A stretch of DNA of 64,000 bases, from contig NZ_CP076607.1 of assembly GCF_018966525.1 (NCBI RefSeq), positions 5,208,001-5,272,000 on the forward strand. The letters are read 5' to 3'. The stretch comes from Paenibacillus sophorae. Its GTDB lineage: Bacteria > Bacillota > Bacilli > Paenibacillales > Paenibacillaceae. The translations under genes and the position numbers were made by a program. Numbering within the stretch: the first letter of the stretch is position 1; every line of letters starts with the position of its first letter. Positions 59,308-64,000 of the stretch are shown here, in pieces. The notes beneath the pieces were generated by a model. It had not been told where the DNA came from. It was given only the letters and a program-made list of their open reading frames with translations, and did no database searches.

Positions 59308-60391
59308 ACAGGTTCCCTCCAAGTAAAAATTTGACTATCTTTTGCGATACATCCGGGTCCAAATAGCCGTCCGGGACTTCCCATTCGCGGCTCATCGAAG
59401 TCATCAGCCGGGCGCACCGCAAAATACTTCCGCTGTCTACACCAGATACGACATTGCTTCCGCAGTCTACCGTCTCCGGACGCTCGGTCGTCCGCCGAAT
59501 CGTCACGGTCGGCACGCCCATCAGACAGCATTCCTCCTGAACGGTGCCGCTGTCCGTGATGGCGCAGCGCGCGTTCTTCTCCAAAGCGACAAAATCGAAA
59601 AAACCGAACGGCTCATAAAATTCGACAAGGCTGTTCATTTGCAGCGGAAAGGAATCTATCAGCTTCGACCGGGTACGGGGATGGATGCTGCAAATGAGAC
59701 GGACTCCGAAGTGCTTGGCAATCAGGTTTAAGCCCTGCATGATCTCCATCAGCGGTTCAGGCTGATCAACATTCTCGGCGCGGTGCGCCGTAACGAGAAA
59801 ATATTGCCCCGGCACAAGGCCCAGCCGGTTCAGAATATCGCTGGCCGCAATTTGCCGAGCGTAATACGTTATAACCTCATGAATCGGGTTGCCGGTGAGC
59901 ATGATCCGCGCGTTCGGAATTCCTTCGGCTGTCAAATGCCGCTTGCTTTGCGGCGTATAGGGCATATTGATGGTCGAGACGGCGTCGATAACGCGCCGGT
60001 TCTTCTCCTCCGGCACATCCAGATCGTAGCAGCGGTTGCCCGCTTCCATATGAATGACCGGAATGCCCATCCGCTCGGCCAGAATGGCGCACAGCGCGCT
60101 GTTCGTATCGCCGAGCAGCAGCACGCGGTCCGGCCGTTCCTTCAGCAGAATCGGCTCCAGCCCTCCGAACATGGCGGCGAGCTGTCCGCCAAGCCCCGCC
60201 TGCTTATCCTGAAGCACGTAATCCGGCGCCCGCAACCCCAGTTCCTCGAAGAAAATGCCGCTCAGACTGGCGGTGAAATTCTGGCCCGTATGCACCAGCA
60301 CATGACTGTCCGCATACTGGTCCAGAAGAGGAATAATTACGCTCAGGCGGATGATTTCGGGGCGCGTGCCCAGAATGGTCATGATTTTCAT
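59297..60391 (-). CDS. wecB: UDP-N-acetylglucosamine 2-epimerase (WecB/CapG/FnlC type)
   Basis: A 364-residue non-hydrolysing 2-epimerase. It begins MKIMTILGTRPEIIRLSVII. GDTNSALCAILAERMGIPVIHMEAGNR, THRAENVDQPE and TDSGTVQEECCLMGVPTVTIR are the family motifs. Next to a CapE/WbvB dehydratase and an RmlD-like reductase it most likely acts as the C2 epimerase of the UDP-L-FucNAc/L-QuiNAc pathway, rather than making UDP-ManNAc. ATG 60391 follows AGGGGAG. Confidence 0.92.
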   Translation of the reverse strand: MKIMTILGTRPEIIRLSVIIPLLDQYADSHVLVHTGQNFTASLSGIFFEELGLRAPDYVLQDKQAGLGGQLAAMFGGLEPILLKERPDRVLLLGDTNSALCAILAERMGIPVIHMEAGNRCYDLDVPEEKNRRVIDAVSTINMPYTPQSKRHLTAEGIPNARIMLTGNPIHEVITYYARQIAASDILNRLGLVPGQYFLVTAHRAENVDQPEPLMEIMQGLNLIAKHFGVRLICSIHPRTRSKLIDSFPLQMNSLVEFYEPFGFFDFVALEKNARCAITDSGTVQEECCLMGVPTVTIRRTTERPETVDCGSNVVSGVDSGSILRCARLMTSMSREWEVPDGYLDPDVSQKIVKFLLGGNLYVQ

Positions 60392-60551
60392 GCGTTCACT
60401 CCCCTGCTTGAATCTATCCCGAATTTCCTTATGAACAATTTCCATCTGTTCATCTCAGCTTCAGTCGGCGGAAAGCTATGCCAGCCGCTGCCGAATGCGG
60501 GCTGGACGCAGCCAATCGCAGGCCCGGCGCGCCAGCCCTGGCCTGGCGCTG

Positions 60552-61976
60552 CTACCGGCGCCGTGCCGCAGCGCTTCGGCGCTTGCGGGATGTCCGCCGC
60601 CGGGACGCGCGGCTGGGGCGCTTCGCCCGCCGCGCTCTCCGGGGCGAAGCGGCGCGGCGGGCGAGCCTGCGCCGGAGACGGCCGCGCCGCTTCGATGCGC
60701 GGCGTTTGCGCTGTGGCGCCTGCTCGGGCGGCGCGTCTGCGCCCGCGGTTTCGCCGGCGGGCGGCTCCGCCTGGGCCGCTGCGTCCGCCCCGGCCCAGCG
60801 GAGGCGCCACGCCTCCGCCAGCCCGCGCAGGCGCTCGCGGTAGGCCGCCGGGCCATAGGCGGCGATGACGCGGCCGCGTGATCGGACGCCGATAGTCGCC
60901 GCCAGCACCGGCTGCGCGAGCAGAGCTTCCACGCGCTGCGCGAGCGCTTCGATGTTCTCCGGCGGAACCAGGCCGTCGGTGCCATCTACGGCCCGCATGA
61001 TCTCGCCCAGTCCGCCGGAATCATAGGCGACGACCGGCTTGCCGAAGGCGAGGCCTTCCATGGCGGTCATGCCAAAGCCCTCGCGGACGAGGCTTGGAAC
61101 GACCAGCACATCCATGGCGCAGTACGATTCCGAAAGCGATTTCTCATAGCCCGCGAACCGAAAGCGGGAGGACAAACCCTCCAGCTTCATCTTGTGTTTG
61201 CAGCGGTTGTAGTAATCCTTGTCGCGCGGTTCACCAATAACTAGGAAACGTGCCTCCGGATGCTGCTTTGCCACAAGTATGGCCATGTGGATGAAATGCT
61301 CCAGCCCTTTTTGCGGGATAATAAATGAAGAGATGTAACCGACAAGCCGATGTGCGGGCTTAATACGCAGCTCTCGCCGCCGCTCTCCCCTCAGCTTGCT
61401 CCACGCCGCCGTCATCATCTCCTGATCGTCCCACGTAGGCGGAAGCAGCGCGATTTTACTTGCCTGTATTTCCTCTGTAAAAGAAAAAGCCGCCGTCTGT
61501 GAAATGCAGATAATTTGGTCGCTGAACCGGTCGATCACATTGATGCTTAGCGGAGTGTGGTCGTTCTCGGTAATGATCTCGCTGATCTTCCATACCACCG
61601 GTATGCCCAGCGATTTAGCGGCTATGGCCGGCAGAACGTGTACACAGGTACTCGTTACGATGAAGGCTGGATGCCGCTGGGCCAGCCATGCATGAAGCTC
61701 TCTGAACTCCCTGCCTTCCTGAAACGACTTGATGTCCTCTTCGAGTCCCGCATAGGGAGTATACATGCCGTACACAAGCGGAATCGGCAGCAGTTCCACC
61801 GAGATTCCGCTGCGGCGGGCCTGACGCGTCAGCTTCCCTTCCTGAGGCGCGACAAGCAGGCAGTCAAAGTAGGAGGACAGTTCCCGGGCGAAGAACAGCA
61901 GCAGCTTTTCGGCGCCGGTTATGCTGTTGTCATTGGATACATGGGAAAAAAGGACAACGGCAGCTTTATCAGCCAT
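60552..61976 (-). CDS. Family 4 glycosyltransferase with a very basic C-terminal tail
   Basis: A 474-residue GT-B protein. The N-terminal domain begins AVVLFSHVSNDNSITGAEKL. The donor domain has GYISSFIIPQKGLEHFIHMA and VPSLVREGFGMTAMEGLAFG, the E-x7-E motif. The catalytic fold ends near residue 390. The last ~85 residues are Arg/Ala/Pro-rich (for example RRGRLRRRLARRAASPRRAR), encoded by DNA far richer in GC than its surroundings. ATG 61976 has only a weak RBS; GGGAGGTGA lies 40 bases upstream. Confidence 0.85.
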   Translation of the reverse strand: MADKAAVVLFSHVSNDNSITGAEKLLLFFARELSSYFDCLLVAPQEGKLTRQARRSGISVELLPIPLVYGMYTPYAGLEEDIKSFQEGREFRELHAWLAQRHPAFIVTSTCVHVLPAIAAKSLGIPVVWKISEIITENDHTPLSINVIDRFSDQIICISQTAAFSFTEEIQASKIALLPPTWDDQEMMTAAWSKLRGERRRELRIKPAHRLVGYISSFIIPQKGLEHFIHMAILVAKQHPEARFLVIGEPRDKDYYNRCKHKMKLEGLSSRFRFAGYEKSLSESYCAMDVLVVPSLVREGFGMTAMEGLAFGKPVVAYDSGGLGEIMRAVDGTDGLVPPENIEALAQRVEALLAQPVLAATIGVRSRGRVIAAYGPAAYRERLRGLAEAWRLRWAGADAAAQAEPPAGETAGADAPPEQAPQRKRRASKRRGRLRRRLARRAASPRRARRAKRPSRASRRRTSRKRRSAAARRR

Positions 61977-62260
61977 TGGCGTATTGGCGCTTCCGAACAG
62001 ATGACTTCGGAGCGACCGCTCACCTCCCTGTTAGGTATGCAATGCCCGGACGTTAGCGGAAACCTCCTGCGGTTCCGCCGCCCGAAAAGAAAGACTCCCC
62101 TGTCGCTTTCCAAGGCCACACCCGCAAGAAGTCCCTGCAATGGTCCGAACGTTCATACCGGATTCGCCTTGGCTTATCGTATGAGAGCGGCGGCGGAAGC
62201 GGACGGGACAGCCGCCCTCGGCAGGAGCATAAATCGGCAGATCGGGGCGGAAGCGGATAT
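61977..62260. other. 284-base gap between the CgeB-like gene and GT4
   Basis: Contains a 77-codon reading frame (62031-62264) whose ATG overlaps the CgeB stop as ATGA and which ends in the same frame as the GT4 gene, 18 codons before its ATG. The translation has no recognisable domain. It may be a small coupled ORF or decayed coding sequence. No RNA or terminator was seen. Confidence 0.45.
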
Positions 62261-63394
62261 TCATCCGAATATAATGGTTAACAGCTGATTGACCCGCTTC
62301 GGATACGTATGATCCCGGAGCGTCCGTTCCAGCCCTTTCAGCGCAATGGCTTGGCGTTCCTCCTCGTTCGCCAGGTAATAACGGATTTTGTCCATCATCT
62401 CCTGCGGTGTGCTGAACGTTACAATCTCCTCTCCCGGCTTGTAGAAGGAGGGCAGATCATCCCGGACATCGCTTAGCTGCAGCGTGCCGCTGGCCGCAAT
62501 CTCGAATGTACGCGGATTCGGCGAAGCCGCCGAAATCGCCAGTGTATTGTTGTTGAATGCATCATCGACATGGGAGCGGTGCAGATTGATTACGATTTTC
62601 GAACCGCTGTAAGCAACTGCCGTCTCCTGCGGGGACATCCACTTCCCGATCTCGATCCGGTCTCCATAAAGCTGAGCATCCGGAAGGCGGTCCCACCAGA
62701 TTCCGTTAATAACCGTATTGAATTCCATCAGCTGCGGCATGATTTCCCGGAAGAAATTGACCCGGTTCCAATACGCGGAACCGATGAAGCTTACGTCACG
62801 CGCAATCGGCGTGCGGGAGATCGTGGGGCGGTAATGCGGCCGGTAAGCCGCGAACGGCAAATAATGCACCTCCGTACAACCAAGCTGCCGGTAATATTCG
62901 ACGCAATTTTGTTCCAGCGTGAATACATAATCGTAGTGATTCACGATGCCCAGCGTGAAATCAGTATAATAAGGATCATCTGTAAGCCAGATCGCCGTAC
63001 GGATGCCCATTCCCCGGATCTGGTCGATTTGTTCCAGCGGCAGTTCCATTCCGTCGAGCACAAGGACCAAATGCGGCCGCTTGGCGCCAGCCAGTTCTAC
63101 CAGGTTCTGATGTACATCCGTTGCCGTTACTTCCGCTGTCAGGCTTTGCAACGATGTCAGTACGGCTTCGTCCAGCGGGGAATAGGGGTAGCCTTTGCCG
63201 GAACCGACATACATGACATGTATATCGCGTACGGGCAGCGGTTCTTCTGGGCGGCCGTCCAGAATGGCTAAGCGTCCGCGCAAATAGCCTTCGGAATAGC
63301 CGTTCTTGAAACCGTTCAGCCTTCCCTCCAGCTTCGCCTGCTCAGCCGGCGTAAGGGGAAGCGGCGGGACCGGAAGAATGAAATCTTTGCTCAT
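62261..63394 (-). CDS. CgeB-family glycosyltransferase-like protein
   Basis: A 377-residue protein. HVMYVGSGKGYPYSPLDEAV opens the N-terminal domain, with IWLTDDPYYTDFT and YVFTLEQNCVEYYRQLGC following. The C-terminal GT-B half has ARDVSFIGSAYWNRVNFF, IVINLHRSHVDDAFNN, NPRTFEIAASGTLQLSDVRDDL and a terminal helix HTYPKRVNQLL. CgeB in B. subtilis matures the outermost spore layer under sigma-K/GerE. Here it probably decorates a surface glycan. It is related to the next gene. Confidence 0.82.
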   Translation of the reverse strand: MSKDFILPVPPLPLTPAEQAKLEGRLNGFKNGYSEGYLRGRLAILDGRPEEPLPVRDIHVMYVGSGKGYPYSPLDEAVLTSLQSLTAEVTATDVHQNLVELAGAKRPHLVLVLDGMELPLEQIDQIRGMGIRTAIWLTDDPYYTDFTLGIVNHYDYVFTLEQNCVEYYRQLGCTEVHYLPFAAYRPHYRPTISRTPIARDVSFIGSAYWNRVNFFREIMPQLMEFNTVINGIWWDRLPDAQLYGDRIEIGKWMSPQETAVAYSGSKIVINLHRSHVDDAFNNNTLAISAASPNPRTFEIAASGTLQLSDVRDDLPSFYKPGEEIVTFSTPQEMMDKIRYYLANEEERQAIALKGLERTLRDHTYPKRVNQLLTIIFG

Positions 63395-63416
63395 CGTACC
63401 TCGCTCCTTTATTTAA

Positions 63417-64000
63417 TTAATGTCTCGCTCGCGCCTCGTCGATCACATCAAGCAGCCTTGGCAGCCGAGCCGCAAAGGTATGATTCTGAAGTGTTGTCCG
63501 CAGAGCTCTCAAGGCGAAATTCTGCCGCTCCTTCTCGTGTTTCAGATAATATTCAATTTTGGATTCCAGCTCCCCGGGCGAACCGAAGGTCTCCAGGTCA
63601 TATCCCGGCCGGTAATGTTCCGCCAGATCCTCACGGACATCCGTAATCTGCATCGCGCCGCAAGCGCTGATCTCATAGGTGCGCGGATTGATGGACTTTG
63701 CGGGAATCCGGTACGAATTGCGGTTATCCTGTCCCGATTCCCAGGGGCGGTGAATATTGATAACAAGCTTCGCCCCGCTGTAATAATTCGCCGTCTCCTC
63801 CGGTGGAATAAAGCCTTTGTGGATGAATGGAGACAGCGTGTCGAATCTCTTCAGCCGCTCCCAGAAACCGCCGACGATAAGCGTACGGTGACGGATTAAC
63901 ATCGGGGCCAGGCGGTCAAACAGCTCGGTCCGGTTAAAAAAAGCATTGCCGATAAAAACGATGTCATAGCAATACTCCGGTCCGATGCGGCGGGGATTGA
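63417..64000 (-). CDS. CgeB-family glycosyltransferase-like protein, C-terminal part
   Basis: The reading frame continues to the window edge, so the 5' part is missing; about 193 residues are present. YDIVFIGNAFFNRTELFDRL, LVINIHRPWESGQDNRN, NPRTYEISACGAMQITDVRE and a final HTFAARLPRLLDVI mirror the C-terminal half of the gene at 62261. The two are tandem paralogues, 22 bases apart and probably co-transcribed. Confidence 0.82.
   Translation of the reverse strand, partial: NPRRIGPEYCYDIVFIGNAFFNRTELFDRLAPMLIRHRTLIVGGFWERLKRFDTLSPFIHKGFIPPEETANYYSGAKLVINIHRPWESGQDNRNSYRIPAKSINPRTYEISACGAMQITDVREDLAEHYRPGYDLETFGSPGELESKIEYYLKHEKERQNFALRALRTTLQNHTFAARLPRLLDVIDEARARH

Noticed and set aside
59783..60868. 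361-codon plus-strand frame opposite wecB and the GT4 tail
   Set aside because: Its C-terminal part is the GC-rich block, which is open in most frames; the rest is antisense to wecB. No domain is recognisable.
1..64000. CRISPR arrays, tRNA or rRNA genes
   Set aside because: No regularly spaced repeats, cloverleaf-like segments or rRNA signatures were recognised by reading the sequence; a dedicated scan was not possible.

Overview
The window looks like chromosome of a nitrogen-fixing, spore-forming Paenibacillus. Three things point there. It has a compact one-strand nif cluster in the order nifB-H-D-K-E-N-X-(DUF269)-hesA-nifV. Sporulation and germination genes (gerM, gerE, a YhcN-type lipoprotein, CgeB-like genes) are scattered among housekeeping genes. 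Large S-layer-homology (SLH) proteins are present. Species assignment is inference. From memory, the extra DUF269 gene between nifX and hesA is typical of the P. graminis/sonchi/sabinae side of the genus rather than P. polymyxa. No rRNA, tRNA or CRISPR array was seen.

Layout. 1-8.4 kb: housekeeping genes (CPBP protease fragment, aldo/keto reductase, cupin, SPFH/NfeD pair, gerM-rph-rdgB, pgpA, a methyltransferase). 8.6-20.2 kb: the nif operon on the minus strand. It has a sigma-A promoter and a perfect GlnR/TnrA-type box upstream of nifB, an inverted repeat in the leader, hairpins between nifH/nifD and nifK/nifE, a possible internal promoter before nifE, and a terminator after nifV. 20.4-21.6 kb: a divergent terC gene under a yybP-ykoY (Mn2+) riboswitch with a terminator that competes for the same strand. 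21.7-28.1 kb: rlmN, a YcdB/SLH surface protein and an orphan NMT1-type ABC importer.

28.2-35.9 kb: a sugar module of a GH4 phospho-alpha-glucosidase, PTS EIICB, a separate EIIA, a MurR/RpiR regulator and an alcohol dehydrogenase. A decayed IS200/IS605-type TnpB element interrupts it. The module lies between two ~160-bp direct repeats made of the 3' end and terminator of gerE; the right copy belongs to intact gerE and the left is a truncated, frameshifted remnant. 36-45 kb: a PucR regulator, a DctA-type symporter and a 1747-residue SLH protein.

45.2-64 kb: cell or spore surface glycans. A plus-strand operon makes GDP-mannose and GDP-L-fucose (gmd, fcl, manC) and carries three tandem paralogues that look like fucosyltransferases. 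It is followed by rpiR-nagB-nagA for amino-sugar catabolism. A minus-strand operon then carries a WecB-type 2-epimerase, a CapE/WbvB-type dehydratase, an RmlD-like reductase, another epimerase and a GT2, behind a GT4 with a very basic C-terminal tail and two CgeB-family genes; the last gene runs off the window. Together these suggest an L-sugar-containing glycan (L-fucose plus an N-acetyl-6-deoxy-L-hexosamine) on the cell or spore surface.
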